Source: Brasilonema sennae CENA114
GTDB lineage: Bacteria; Cyanobacteriota; Cyanobacteriia; Cyanobacteriales; Nostocaceae
Length of the DNA: 64,000 bases
NCBI RefSeq assembly: GCF_006968745.1
Contig: NZ_CP030118.1
Span: forward strand, 4,492,399 to 4,556,398
Reading direction: 5' to 3'
Made by a program: the position numbers and the translations under genes. Shown one piece after another: positions 7,490-16,965 of the stretch. The notes under the pieces are model-generated. The model was not told the DNA's origin and did not search any database. It saw only the letters and a list, made by a program, of their open reading frames with translations. The stretch's first letter is position 1; every line of letters starts with the position of its first letter.

Positions 7490-9429
7490 GTGCTGAGATC
7501 CTAGCACCACAAACAAATTGTTCTCCGCAACCGTCGTACGTTTGCGGTTGAAGGAGATCACTTTGAGGAATTTTTGCACAGGAAAAAAGTAGTGGCGGGC
7601 GCTCTGCGCCATCGCGGTTGCTGGGAGTTGACACTCCCAACCGTCTACTTTCTTTGGGTTGGCTTGTTGCCCAAGGTGGCTCCCCAGTAAAAATAGAAGA
7701 AAATATGTTCACATATAAGAAGCTTTTTCTTGAAATCAAGATTTGGTGAAGATTATCTTTATTTCCGTAAATATCTATTAAAGAGTGGGCACAACATGAC
7801 GATTTGTATTGTCATAGATGTTATGGTTTACTTGACTATAGAAACATTAATCTCTTAGCAAAACTAAGTATCTTTGGCTATGTTCAAAGTATACACAAAT
7901 AACTACATATAGGTTGTTAGTATGTACTATTGTCTACTTGTTTCTATCACCTTTTTCTAGTCCTTCACAAGAGGAATAAAAGCTTCGACTTATCTCGACT
8001 TCGCTCGATACAAGTCGCTCAGCTTTAAGGAAATGGCTTATTAATGGCAACAGTAGAGGAACGTTTTTTACAATCATTTATCTGTAGTTATAAAAATAAA
8101 ATCAATATTTTTGCTAGAAGTCTAATGTAGAGAGCAGCTGTGCATTTACTACAGTATGTGCAGTGACGAGTGAACTGTACGATGGAAGCTCAGAGGTCAT
8201 TAGTATGTTTAAGCTAGGTTTTCTTTCCAAAATCCTTCTGACTCACATCCAGCAACCACTGCTAAAAGGAACAGTTTTTGTAGGGTATGAGCTAGTAGTT
8301 CCAAGAGTTCATGCCGTCAGGGTTCCTGGTGGTGTTACTCCCCCCTGAATTTTATAGATTTCAAAGGCTTTCTTGGTCAAGGTTAGAGGCGTGACCTCTA
8401 CTCTACACAGCCTTGCAAGATAAAGAATTTTCATAATACACAACTTAGTACAGAACTGTATAAATTCGTAACAATTTTTAGTTGCGAATGTTCTAGGAAT
8501 GCAGAGCTTCGCTTGATGATGAAATATCACAATTTCACGCTACATATAGGTGTGAATATGTAAACAACTGTACTTTGTTCAATACAAGAGTTTGTTCAGA
8601 TACAGCAATACTAAATTGTTCGTGAACAACATTATTTTTTGTAATTGATCTAAATTCTTTGTGTCCTAATACAGTCAGGCGCATGCATCAAGGGACGCGT
8701 GCTTTACGGTTAGTTCAACAAAATTACATTCACAACCTAAATAGAACGCCTGTAGAGCAAAAGTAGTAAGTTCGTCAACATTGAAAAATGTGAAAGAAAG
8801 TCTTTGTTATGACTTCATTTCACAGTGTTTGATGCTTTAAACAGAATGTAACTAGTTTCAGATATGGCTTAATTCGCTTTTGCGACTTATTTACCATTGG
8901 TAGCAAAAAATCTAGTTTTATCCTAAAGCAAATATCTATACAAGTAGTTAATACTTATATATTTTGGTTGTCACCTACCATCGCACAAGTAATATTTCTA
9001 AGGACATCTCACCATAAAACGGGTTCGGAATTGGCTTAAAAGACAATTCATTTTCTTGCTTTGGCATAAATTTGATTTCCAAACTCTATTAATGATGAGT
9101 TGTACTAAACTGTTTTCTTACTTTAGAAAGACTTCTCGTATTCAAGGGTTTGTTAATATTAGGACAAAGCATTACTCTCTGTGAATAAAAAAATGAAAAT
9201 TCCTTGATTTGGCTTTAGTTTTGTTACTGGTAGAGTTTGATGTCAAGACTGTCGTTTTAACTAGAAAAATCATTCTCTGACACTAACTTACATAAAATTT
9301 TTGTTTGAATACCTTGTTCCAAAGGTAGTTAAATACCTTCCTAATAGCATGAGTTTATTAAACAACTCGTGTTCATAATTTTGTGCGTCTAATTCTTAAT
9401 CTTTAGCTCTTAATCATTTATCGTTACCA
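7490..9429. other. 1.9-kb region without convincing genes
   Basis: The region is AT-rich, with stops in all frames and only short open frames that lack ribosome binding sites or family resemblance. The first 200 bases contain repeat blocks (CCGCAA…TTGCGG hairpin near 7527; a G+C-rich block near 7590). A stem AAAGC/CGACTT…AAGTCG/GCTTT lies at 7979-8026 and a short TAGAGG-CCTCTA hairpin near 8384. The remainder shows nothing I can name. It could be decayed coding DNA, a non-coding RNA locus or a large regulatory region upstream of the acyltransferase. Confidence 0.6.
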
Positions 9430-10656
9430 ATGCAGCAAAATATCACTTACGAGTCTTCAAGTACTTATTCTGAAAAGCCTAGTAATCAGAGACTCCGTCT
9501 GGCTTACTTAGATGGTATACGTGGTTTGGCAGCTCTATATGTGGTTCTCGTTCATTGTTGGGAACCCAGTCTTGCAGAGGCTTTACAACCTGCTTTACTT
9601 TGGTTACCCATAGCAAAGTTCCTCAGATATGGAATTTTTGCTGTTGTTGTTTTTATTGTTCTTTCGGGCTACTGTTTGATGCTTCCAGTAGTTCGTTCTG
9701 ATAAAAAATATTTCTCCGGAGGCTTACTAGGTTTCTTTAAGCGACGGATTCGCCGAATTTTACCACCATATTATGCTGCTCTAATCTTATGTTCATTAAT
9801 AGGTGTATTCGTACTCTGGATAGAGCAAACTGCTAATTTAGGCTGGGATGAAGAAAGATTAAGTAACCTCAAAGGTTTGTTCTCTCCTTCATATTCTTTC
9901 AAAGATATACTTTGTTATCTCTTACTTCTTCAAAATTTCGGCAGTTCATATATTAATAAGATAAATGGTCCAACATGGACTGTTGCTGTAGAGTGGCAAA
10001 TCTATTTTGTGTTTGCCATCTTTTTAATACCAATATGGCGACGTCTGGGCTTATTACCTACACTAACAATTGCCTTTGTTGTTGGAATTACACTTAACTA
10101 TCTGATGGGTGAACTTTCTTCTACTGTTCATCCTTGGTTTTTAGGTCTTTTTGCTTTGGGAATGGCTGCAGCAGAAATCAACTTTTCACAAAAACCATTT
10201 TTGGTGCGGATGAAAAAATCATTACCTTGGGATAAACTTGCTGCTGTTTTTATTTGCTTTGGTTTTTTAACAGAGTGGATACGATTTAATTTGATACAAG
10301 AAATGCCGGAATGGGTGATCCATTACTTTATTGCTTTTGGCGCAGCTTGTTTTCTCATATACTGTACCAATTTCTTCATCAACGGTAAGCCACTTCCCCC
10401 TGCGGTGCGGTTCTTAGAATCACCACGGATTGTTGGACTGGGAGTATTTTCCTACAGCCTTTATATTATCCATGCTCCTATAGTTTGGCTTGTATTTCAA
10501 ATTTTACTGAGTATGCACTTGTCTCCTTCAATGTTGGCCGTTAAATGGTTTGTGATCGGGGTTCCATTGTCAATACTTGTTGCTTACGTATTCTACCGAT
10601 TCTGTGAGCGACCTTTTATGTCCCATCTTCCAGTTAAAGTGAAGTCTCAAATGTGA
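9430..10656 (+). CDS. acyltransferase family 3 (OafA-like) membrane protein
   Basis: The 408 residues form about ten hydrophobic membrane segments. The family signature lies at residues 27-42 (LDGIRGLAALYVVLVH), with the conserved Arg and His near the first helix, followed by FKRRIRRILPPYY and NGPTWTVAVEWQIYF, all typical of acyltransferase 3. Such inner-membrane enzymes transfer acetyl or other acyl groups to exported glycans such as exopolysaccharide or O-antigen. The target cannot be told here, since no glycosyltransferase lies adjacent. The gene stands alone after a long empty region. No clear ribosome binding site precedes ATG 9430. Confidence 0.9.
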   Translation: MQQNITYESSSTYSEKPSNQRLRLAYLDGIRGLAALYVVLVHCWEPSLAEALQPALLWLPIAKFLRYGIFAVVVFIVLSGYCLMLPVVRSDKKYFSGGLLGFFKRRIRRILPPYYAALILCSLIGVFVLWIEQTANLGWDEERLSNLKGLFSPSYSFKDILCYLLLLQNFGSSYINKINGPTWTVAVEWQIYFVFAIFLIPIWRRLGLLPTLTIAFVVGITLNYLMGELSSTVHPWFLGLFALGMAAAEINFSQKPFLVRMKKSLPWDKLAAVFICFGFLTEWIRFNLIQEMPEWVIHYFIAFGAACFLIYCTNFFINGKPLPPAVRFLESPRIVGLGVFSYSLYIIHAPIVWLVFQILLSMHLSPSMLAVKWFVIGVPLSILVAYVFYRFCERPFMSHLPVKVKSQM

Positions 10657-10834
10657 AGGACTCAGTCTATTTTACGTTTTTTAAGGTTGACCTACTTAAC
10701 AGCGAATAATACTAAGCAGGAGATTGCCAAAAACTTGTAAATTTTGGGACAATAATATTGATTGGTTAAGATCAGCAATTCTTCTTCTAGGCTGATTCAA
10801 AAAATATCCAGTTATTCTATCATAAACGCCATCT

Positions 10835-11365
10835 ATGACACCAGAGACAGTCCTAGCGGAAGTTATAGAAAACGTGTTTGTAGCCAACAGTAAACCAAAG
10901 GATGTGTTTGCTGCATTACTACCAGCGGTGTGCGACGTGTTGCACACTGATCGCTGTTTTCTTCACCTGCGAAATCCACACACCAGGACGTATCAAAATT
11001 TCTGTTGGCGGCGTAGCCCTGAGATTCCCGATACGAGTACGAATGGCTGGGAGGCAGAAATTGAGTGGGAGCGGGAAGATCCAATGTTTGCAGCAGCCCT
11101 CCGTGCGGCTCCCTCTATCTTTGTAGAAGATGTTGATCTAGCCAGTTCAGATGTATTAAACATTGATTTTGAGCGGAAATACTTTGGACATCGAGCATTG
11201 ATTCACGCTCACCTGTGCCAGGATGGGTTACTGTGGGCAATTCTACAACCTTGTATTTTCGGGCATCCCCGAGTGTGGGACGAATTCGACCGATCTTTCA
11301 TTCATCAGGTTCTAGAAAAGCTGAAACCATTTGTGCTTTCTTATGTGCGAGATGTTGAAGTTTAA
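10835..11365 (+). CDS. GAF-domain protein
   Basis: A 176-residue soluble protein that is essentially one GAF domain: helix VIENVFVANSKPKDVFAALL, strand TDRCFLHLRNP, and a closing section with FERKYFGHRALIHAHL and LLWAILQPC. GAF domains bind small molecules or bilins, or dimerise. Two Cys (in CDVLHTDRCF) are present, but the spacing is not that of a typical chromophore site. Lacking an output domain, it probably works with a partner encoded elsewhere. Single gene. Confidence 0.7.
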   Translation: MTPETVLAEVIENVFVANSKPKDVFAALLPAVCDVLHTDRCFLHLRNPHTRTYQNFCWRRSPEIPDTSTNGWEAEIEWEREDPMFAAALRAAPSIFVEDVDLASSDVLNIDFERKYFGHRALIHAHLCQDGLLWAILQPCIFGHPRVWDEFDRSFIHQVLEKLKPFVLSYVRDVEV

Positions 11366-11719
11366 CTTAACAGACCAGGGATCGGAAGAATTATCTTCCT
11401 ACCAGTCCTCAAACCCTGGTGGAAGCGACTACAGAGGAGAGTTTGAAAAAAGAGATTCCGGTTTATTCCGTTTTCTCGCTACACAACTAATCATCTGAGT
11501 TTGACATAGCTTATATCAAGTTCGCCTAATCACTTATAAATCGCGCATTCACCCCACCCGCCCTATTGGCTACCCCTCTAGAGTCCCCTCACGAGAAAGT
11601 AAAATACCTACCCTTGTGAGTGAAAGGGGGATGGGAGGGTTAGGCAGGGGTAGTTTTTTTATAAGTGTTCATCCGAAGATGATATTACACATTTGGGATG
11701 TTCCCTGGATGATCACTAA
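11366..11719. other. intergenic region between convergent genes
   Basis: No gene. The first 150 bases show nothing clear. The rest is an inverted-repeat element (11531-11667) listed separately. Confidence 0.6.
11531..11667. repeat. 137-bp inverted-repeat element between convergent genes
   Basis: The outer arms CACTTATAAA (11531-11540) and TTTATAAGTG (11658-11667) are perfect inverted copies. Inside, CTACCCCT pairs with AGGGGTAG and CCCCTCAC with GTGAGTGAAAGGGG. The whole could fold into one long cruciform or serve as a bidirectional terminator. Size and symmetry also fit a MITE. Confidence 0.6.
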
Positions 11720-12448
11720 TCAGAGCCGAACAAACGTCCACTCCAAAGTTTTTATCGGTGCTGTTTGAAGTGCTTGCGTGAGTTCATCGTTACTATCAAA
11801 TTTCAGTTGCTCTAGGTAGCAAGCTTCCACATTAACAGTAAACTTCTCTTCTAGGAAAAGCCACGGTTGTACTGTAACATTCCCATCGTCAGACTGTACC
11901 ACATCATAGCGCTTGCCGTCTGGCAGAGTTGCAATTTCTAACGCACGTTCATTAGCAGGTAACACACGGTTGCAGAGGATGAGTGAAAGGCGATCACACC
12001 ACTGAAAAAACTCATAAGCTTCCACAGCTTTATCCTTTGTAATATTCAACTCATGACGCCATTGCTCGTGATTCTGGAGTTGTTCGTCTAAAAAGCTATC
12101 CAATTCTGGTGATTCTCCACGCTTACTCTCATAGAGAAAGCTCATATGCATGGAAATCAGCATAGCAACCCATCGTCCGCGATATCTGGCATTTTGCGTG
12201 TGTCGTCGTACACTATTTACATCAGTTCCCTTGGCTAAGGTAAAATCTAGCGGTGCACCAGCTTCAGTGAGGTGATTGCTTTCCCATTCCTTTTCCAAAT
12301 CGTCGTGATGGGAAATAGCAGCAATTGTCTCTAACCAACGCAACGGGCGCTTTTCTGGGTGCCAATGTCCCGCTATTTGAGCTGCAAGTAAAGCATGGGC
12401 GCGATGGTAAATAACTTCCCAACCCTTCTCGTGTAGATTAGCAATCAT
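11720..12448 (-). CDS. DUF3891 family protein
   Basis: A 242-residue soluble protein of a widespread but uncharacterised family. It has histidine-rich N-terminal helices (HRAHALLAAQIAGHW, AAISHHDD) and a WVAMLISMHMSFLYES segment that together look like an HD-type metal-binding helical bundle. The family recurs in cyanobacteria and Bacilli. No function is established to my knowledge. The gene is transcribed alone towards an inverted-repeat element. Confidence 0.75.
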   Translation of the reverse strand: MIANLHEKGWEVIYHRAHALLAAQIAGHWHPEKRPLRWLETIAAISHHDDLEKEWESNHLTEAGAPLDFTLAKGTDVNSVRRHTQNARYRGRWVAMLISMHMSFLYESKRGESPELDSFLDEQLQNHEQWRHELNITKDKAVEAYEFFQWCDRLSLILCNRVLPANERALEIATLPDGKRYDVVQSDDGNVTVQPWLFLEEKFTVNVEACYLEQLKFDSNDELTQALQTAPIKTLEWTFVRL

Positions 12449-12548
12449 AAATTAGGTTTAAAAGCTCTTGTAACATTTATTTTCTTTTTGATTTTGCACT
12501 TATCCAAACTCGAAATTCATCCCTCAACAGCACGACAAAAATCTTCCT

Positions 12549-13454
12549 ATGAATAGATTGACAGCCAAAGATTGGGTTCTCATCACACGGCGACTGACTC
12601 CTTACCTTTTTTTACTCCCTGCCCTGCTTATCCTGGGATTAACCGTCTTTTGGCCTGCACTACAAGCGTTTTACCTCAGCTTTACCCGCTACGAATATGA
12701 TTTAACTCAGATGCCCCAATGGGTAGGTTTTGCTAACTTTCAGCGCTTGCGCAAAGATCCAGTTTTTTGGCAAACTTTATTTAACACCTTAATCTACCTT
12801 GTGGGTGTTGTACCAATCTTAGTCATCGCCCCCTTAGCACTGGCAATTTTAGTCAATCAGAAACTGCGTGGAATGAACTGGTTTAGAGCCGCATACTATA
12901 CACCAGTCGTGATTTCAATGGTAGTCGCGGGGATTGCTTGGAAGTGGCTGTATGCAGAAAATGGCTTACTCAATCAATTACTAAAGGGTATTTTCCCAGA
13001 AGGAATCCCCTGGCTGACGAGTCCCCGCTTCGCTTTATTTAGCGTCATGGCTGTGACGGTATGGAAAGGATTAGGCTATTACATGGTGATTTATTTAGCT
13101 GGGTTGCAATCCATCCCCAGTGACATCTACGAAGCTGCAGCAATTGATGGCTCAGACGGTATCCGTAAGCATTGGGATATTACTGTACCTTTGATGAAAC
13201 CATACATAGCTCTAGTTACTGTGATTTCGGCCATTTCTGGCACCAAAGTGTTTGAAGAAATCTACATCATGACGCAAGGTGGACCACGCAATAGCTCTAA
13301 AACAATAGTTTACTATTTATATGAACAAGCATTTAGTAATTTGGAAATTAGCTATGCTTGCACAATTGGGTTAGTGCTGTTCCTCATCATTTTGGGGCTA
13401 TCCGTTGTACGATTAGCGATTGATCGACAGGGCGGTGATAATATAACAGCATGA
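12549..13454 (+). CDS. sugar ABC transporter permease (MalF/UgpA type)
   Basis: The 301-residue inner-membrane protein has six hydrophobic segments and the EAA loop that docks the ATPase (EAAAIDGSDGIRKHWDITVP, about residues 197-216). The N-terminal helix LFLLPALLILGLTVFWPALQ and the following FYLSFTRYEY are characteristic of the MalF/UgpA/LacF carbohydrate class. No binding protein, second permease or ATPase lies nearby, so it must assemble with subunits encoded elsewhere, a common dispersal in cyanobacteria. The substrate is unknown. Confidence 0.9.
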   Translation: MNRLTAKDWVLITRRLTPYLFLLPALLILGLTVFWPALQAFYLSFTRYEYDLTQMPQWVGFANFQRLRKDPVFWQTLFNTLIYLVGVVPILVIAPLALAILVNQKLRGMNWFRAAYYTPVVISMVVAGIAWKWLYAENGLLNQLLKGIFPEGIPWLTSPRFALFSVMAVTVWKGLGYYMVIYLAGLQSIPSDIYEAAAIDGSDGIRKHWDITVPLMKPYIALVTVISAISGTKVFEEIYIMTQGGPRNSSKTIVYYLYEQAFSNLEISYACTIGLVLFLIILGLSVVRLAIDRQGGDNITA

Positions 13455-13529
13455 TCAGGACTTACGCGACCTTAATGCCTTATCTGTCGCAAACATTTTT
13501 TAAATTGGTATAATTATTTACTCTACATA

Positions 13530-14228
13530 ATGCCAAATCAAAAGCAAACTGTTGTCTTTAACGAAGAACGCGCCTCTACCTACGACGAAAGAGTGGCTAA
13601 GGTTGCTCCATTGCGCGACACACTTCATTTACTGACCCGCCTAATCCTTTGTGAGCTTCCTTTTGATGCGCGGATTCTTTGTGTAGGTGTAGGAACTGGC
13701 TTGGAATTGATTTATCTCGCCCGTGAATTTCCACAGTGGCAATTCACAGCGGTTGAGCCTGCGCCTGCAATGCTTAACATTTGTCGTCAGCAAGCCGAAG
13801 CGTGTGGAGTTGCATCACGTTGTACATGGCACCAAGGTTATCTCGATTCTTTGCCCGCCTCGGAGCCGTTCGATGCGGTGACTTGCCTGCTGGTTTCGCA
13901 CTTCTTTATGCAGCAAGAAGAGCGGCGCAACTTTTTCAGTCAAATTGCTTCACGACTTCGCTCTCAGGGATACTTGGTTAGCGCGGACTCGGCTTGCGAT
14001 ATGTCCACTTCCTCATATCAAAGCCTTCGTGAGGTTTGGACTCGGATGTTGAAGTATGCCGAATACCCGGAGCAAGATATCCAAAAATTCCTTGACTCTC
14101 ATGGTCGGGATGCTGCTGTGCTACCACCTCAGGAAGTCGCGTCGATCATCGCATCCAGCGGCTTTGATGTTCCTGTATTATTTTTGCAAACTCTTTTTAT
14201 TCATGCTTGGTATGCAAGGCGACTATGA
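13530..14228 (+). CDS. class I SAM-dependent methyltransferase
   Basis: A 232-residue soluble protein with a Rossmann methyltransferase core: motif I ILCVGVGTGLELIYLA at about residues 50-65, acidic strand-2 end (FTAVEPAPAML), and FDAVTCLLVSHFF as motif IV. An AGGACTTACGC element typical of mobile-element ends lies in the 76-bp gap before it. The substrate is unknown. Confidence 0.85.
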   Translation: MPNQKQTVVFNEERASTYDERVAKVAPLRDTLHLLTRLILCELPFDARILCVGVGTGLELIYLAREFPQWQFTAVEPAPAMLNICRQQAEACGVASRCTWHQGYLDSLPASEPFDAVTCLLVSHFFMQQEERRNFFSQIASRLRSQGYLVSADSACDMSTSSYQSLREVWTRMLKYAEYPEQDIQKFLDSHGRDAAVLPPQEVASIIASSGFDVPVLFLQTLFIHAWYARRL

Positions 14229-14545
14229 CAAGATTAAAAGTTTTCAACAGCAGCCTAACAATGCTTAATTTGATAGATTGTTTGACCAGTATATCGCGCT
14301 AAATCTTTGAGAGAGCGATCGCCCTGTACCAGTTGCGTCAGTCATAATAATACACGTGTACTATAAGAGAGCGATTCCTAGCCCCTAAGAGGGGCGGCAC
14401 TCTCGGACGGAGAGCTACTCCCTAAGGGGGCGCTACGCAAACGCTTAACGCCTGCCAGTTGCGTAAGTCCTGGGCAAGTCTCCTCGGTTGTAGCAACTGC
14501 GGAACAAATGGATGCAGATAATCCTGGTTTAAATTTTCCGGCTCC
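14229..14545. other. repeat-rich intergenic region
   Basis: No gene. It contains a HIP1-type GAGCGATCGCC, a hairpin-like AGCCCCTAAGAGGGGCGGC block, and a GTTGCGTAAGTCCTGG motif (complement of CAGGACTTACGCAAC, a sequence often found at cyanobacterial insertion-element ends). The short open frame on the minus strand (14422-14652) overlaps the VOC gene and has no family resemblance. Confidence 0.5.
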
Positions 14546-14935
14546 TCATGGGAGGGGCGAGCAAATTTCGACCAGAAAGCCGTTATTGTCGCGTAGATAC
14601 CCGACAAGCTGTCCCCAAGGCTTGCGTTCCGGCTTTTTGACTTCCACCGCACCGGCGCTAATAGCTTTTTGAAACGCAGGCTCGACGTCTTCTGTCACCA
14701 GCACGATTTCGATAGGCGGCGCGGGTTTGTGTGGTGCTGTGGCGTCAATTGGAACTGTGGTCAGGTTTTTCACAAAGTCATTGGCGGCAAACGTGAGTCT
14801 CGTCGCGCCGGTTTCTAGTTCAGCGTATTGATTCTCTTCCGTCACCATGCGGCGCTGCAAGCCGAAGGCGTGCTCGTAAAATTCCACAGTTTGCAACACG
14901 TTTTCTACGTATAAAATAATATAGCCGAGCTTCAT
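14546..14935 (-). CDS. VOC-family (glyoxalase/bleomycin-resistance-like) protein
   Basis: A 129-residue protein with the paired beta-alpha-beta-beta-beta modules of the vicinal oxygen chelate fold: YIILYVENVLQTVEFYEHAF at the N-terminus and the closing VGYLRDNNGFLVEICSP, where the final Glu is a usual metal ligand. It may act as a metal-dependent lyase/dioxygenase or as a binding protein. Its ATG overlaps the stop of the upstream methyltransferase gene by one base, indicating co-translation. Base composition is richer in G+C than most of the window. Confidence 0.85.
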   Translation of the reverse strand: MKLGYIILYVENVLQTVEFYEHAFGLQRRMVTEENQYAELETGATRLTFAANDFVKNLTTVPIDATAPHKPAPPIEIVLVTEDVEPAFQKAISAGAVEVKKPERKPWGQLVGYLRDNNGFLVEICSPLP

Positions 14936-15711
14936 TATAGATTTCCTTCTTTAGTTGCGGTGACAATCCACATGAGCGCATACGCTGCACGCAAATGGGA
15001 TTTGGAGCTTTTCACGGCAAGCCCTGCGGCAGCAAGGGCTTTAGCATAGCCGCCGGTTGGAATGTAATCGGCGATTAATACTGTACCGCCCGGTTTCAGG
15101 ATGCGCGCGATTTCATGGCAAGCAACATCACGTTCCTTCTCATCTTCGATATTATGCAAGCAAAGCAGCGACAGAATCACATCAAACGATTGATCAGCAA
15201 AGCTGGTAGAGCGAATGTCCTCTTTCTTGAGTTCTACCTTACCCTGCATACCCTCCAGCGCGACATTACGCAGCGTATTTTCCATCGTGTTGCCAGATAA
15301 ATCCTGCGCTCTCCAAATATCGATGCCGATCGCTTTTCCGCTGCTCAAGCACTTCGCCGCACCGATGGCGAGCAGACCGCGTCCGGTACCGACATCGAGC
15401 ACCTGCTCATCGCCACGCCAGGCGATCATGTTGAGCATCAGGTCACGGATATTAAACTTTCCGCGCAGACCATAGATAGCCATTGAGGTACCTAGGGCAA
15501 GCGGTATTAGCGCGGTAAAGCAAAGCAATGAACCAAGAAAAGCGACATGGATGCCAAAGAGATTAAAACTGGGGATAAAAAATCCGGCGAGAAACGCTGA
15601 TATACCAACTAGAAAAAAGCCTTGGATGAACCCAGGCGCATCGATGCCATAACGCGGCTGGGCAGAAACATGATTTTGTGATGTTGGGTTACAACTATCG
15701 TTCATTGTCAA
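14935..15711 (-). CDS. methyltransferase with N-terminal membrane segments
   Basis: 258 residues. Residues about 27-85 form two hydrophobic stretches (GFFLVGISAFLAGFFIPSF and HVAFLGSLLCFTALIPLALG), followed by a class I SAM methyltransferase: VLDVGTGRGLLAIGAA as motif I, then AIGIDIW, FDVILSLLCLHNI and LKPGGTVLIAD. It is probably anchored on the inner membrane facing the cytosol and could act on a lipid or quinone-like substrate; that is inference. It overlaps the VOC gene by one base. Positions 15361-15420 are 40 of 60 G+C, well above nearby genes, suggesting acquisition. Confidence 0.85.
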   Translation of the reverse strand: MTMNDSCNPTSQNHVSAQPRYGIDAPGFIQGFFLVGISAFLAGFFIPSFNLFGIHVAFLGSLLCFTALIPLALGTSMAIYGLRGKFNIRDLMLNMIAWRGDEQVLDVGTGRGLLAIGAAKCLSSGKAIGIDIWRAQDLSGNTMENTLRNVALEGMQGKVELKKEDIRSTSFADQSFDVILSLLCLHNIEDEKERDVACHEIARILKPGGTVLIADYIPTGGYAKALAAAGLAVKSSKSHLRAAYALMWIVTATKEGNL

Positions 15712-15786
15712 TTATTTTGAATTGATTGCGTCTATCGTTTAATTACATTAAACGAGTGATATTTGAACGTATTGTAAAAAACGGAC

Positions 15787-16518
15787 TTAGGAGGATCGCG
15801 CAAGATAACGTGTCGGGCTGGTTGCTGCAAACACTTGAAAATCATGAATCATATGCGCTTGATCAAAGTAACCGCATTCGGCAGCCAAAACTGCCATGCT
15901 GATCGCATTGTTATCGTCGAGCAAGCGTGTGACGCGGCGAAAGCGAAGGATACGGGCGAGCAGTTTCGGCGCAAGCCCCGTGCGCTCAAGGCAAAGACGG
16001 CGAAACTGACGCTCGCCCATTTCAGCAATATCGCATAGCTCATCCAGGGACATCTGGCCATCGTGCTCTACAAGCGTATCAATCGCCCTTTGTGCTGCCG
16101 ATGGTGGATGAATCATTTCTAAAGCTTTTTCCAATGCATGTACCTGTTCTTCGCCGTTCTCCGCATGGATTAATTGTTTTGTAAGGCTGTTGGCGTCACC
16201 TTGCCAAAGCGATCGCAATGGTACAGTTTTATCGGTGAGCGTCGCACCGTGCACAGGCAATATCGAATACGCCATACCGGGCTTGAAGCGTATGCCGACA
16301 AAAGCAGCGCCTGCAAGCACTTCGACACGCTGCGGCTGTGTCATCGCCCCGACGATATCAAAATGCTGTTCTTGCTGTGTAAATCGTAACAATAGGTCTG
16401 TACATCCATCCGGCAATACCGACTGATAGTTATCTTCCGCAGCTTCGAGCATCCAAAAGCATTCGATCATTGAAGCCAGACGCGCTGAAGGTTGAAATTC
16501 TCGATAATTTGAAGACAT
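15787..16518 (-). CDS. AraC-family transcriptional regulator
   Basis: A 243-residue regulator. The N-terminal about 130 residues are a ligand-binding domain of the DUF6597-like type (CFWMLEAAEDNYQSVLPDGC, then VGIRFKPGMAYSIL). The C-terminal AraC helix-turn-helix pair includes MSLDELCDIAEMGERQFRRL and VLAAECGYFDQAHMIHDF. It lies 75 bases upstream of the methyltransferase-VOC pair on the same strand, so it may control that pair. It shares the higher G+C character of that block. Confidence 0.85.
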   Translation of the reverse strand: MSSNYREFQPSARLASMIECFWMLEAAEDNYQSVLPDGCTDLLLRFTQQEQHFDIVGAMTQPQRVEVLAGAAFVGIRFKPGMAYSILPVHGATLTDKTVPLRSLWQGDANSLTKQLIHAENGEEQVHALEKALEMIHPPSAAQRAIDTLVEHDGQMSLDELCDIAEMGERQFRRLCLERTGLAPKLLARILRFRRVTRLLDDNNAISMAVLAAECGYFDQAHMIHDFQVFAATSPTRYLARSS

Positions 16519-16527
16519 AGCAGAATT

Positions 16528-16887
16528 TTAGATTAGTTCTGTGCTACTTCCAATTACGTTTTCTTGGCGAATATTAGCAGACAAAGGCTTAGCTGAGCGC
16601 AACACAGCGTCCAGCAACCCTGGAAAAAGTCCTTCCAAATCCTCTTTGCGCAACATATTAATGTGCTGTGTTCCTTCTTTGCGAGTCAAAACGACGCCTG
16701 ACTCTCGCAAAATCTTGAAGTGATTGGACATGGTGGATTTGGCAATGGCAAAATCAAAGTCAGCACAGCATTGCTCCTCCTTAACTGCCAGCCGCCGCAC
16801 AATCTCCAGCCGCACCGGATCGCCCAAAGCGTAAAGCACTGCTGGTAAGGAAATATGTTTTCGGTCTGGGTGATACAAGAATCTCAT
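16528..16887 (-). CDS. ArsR-family transcriptional repressor
   Basis: A 119-residue winged-helix protein: ALGDPVRLEIVRRLAV, recognition helix STMSNHFKILRESGVV and wing TRKEGTQHINML, all typical of the ArsR/SmtB group. A vicinal Cys pair (C40-C41, EEQCCADF) sits just before the recognition helix, near where ArsR-type sensors bind thiophilic metals or sense oxidation. It diverges from trxA with a perfect palindrome in the gap, so it probably represses trxA and perhaps the redox genes beyond. It could equally sense reactive electrophiles. Confidence 0.85.
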   Translation of the reverse strand: MRFLYHPDRKHISLPAVLYALGDPVRLEIVRRLAVKEEQCCADFDFAIAKSTMSNHFKILRESGVVLTRKEGTQHINMLRKEDLEGLFPGLLDAVLRSAKPLSANIRQENVIGSSTELI

Positions 16888-16924
16888 ACTTGTATTATCT
16901 CATCAAGTTGACTATATTTTAATT

Positions 16925-16941
16925 ATTCGATATTATCGAAT
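16925..16941. promoter_or_regulatory. palindromic operator between ArsR gene and trxA
   Basis: ATTCGATATTATCGAAT has perfect 8-base arms around one central base, and TTAACGAATTAA follows at once. The AT-rich interrupted palindrome midway between the divergent genes is what an ArsR-family dimer would bind, covering both promoters. Confidence 0.65.
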
Positions 16942-16965
16942 TAACGAATTAATGGAGAAAAAATT

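Noticed and set aside
7455..7739. 94-residue minus-strand frame
   Set aside because: Composed of dispersed repeats and overlaps the amidase end.
8163..8348. 61-residue frame in the long empty region
   Set aside because: No ribosome binding site, no family resemblance, and it ends in a repeat-like PPG stretch.
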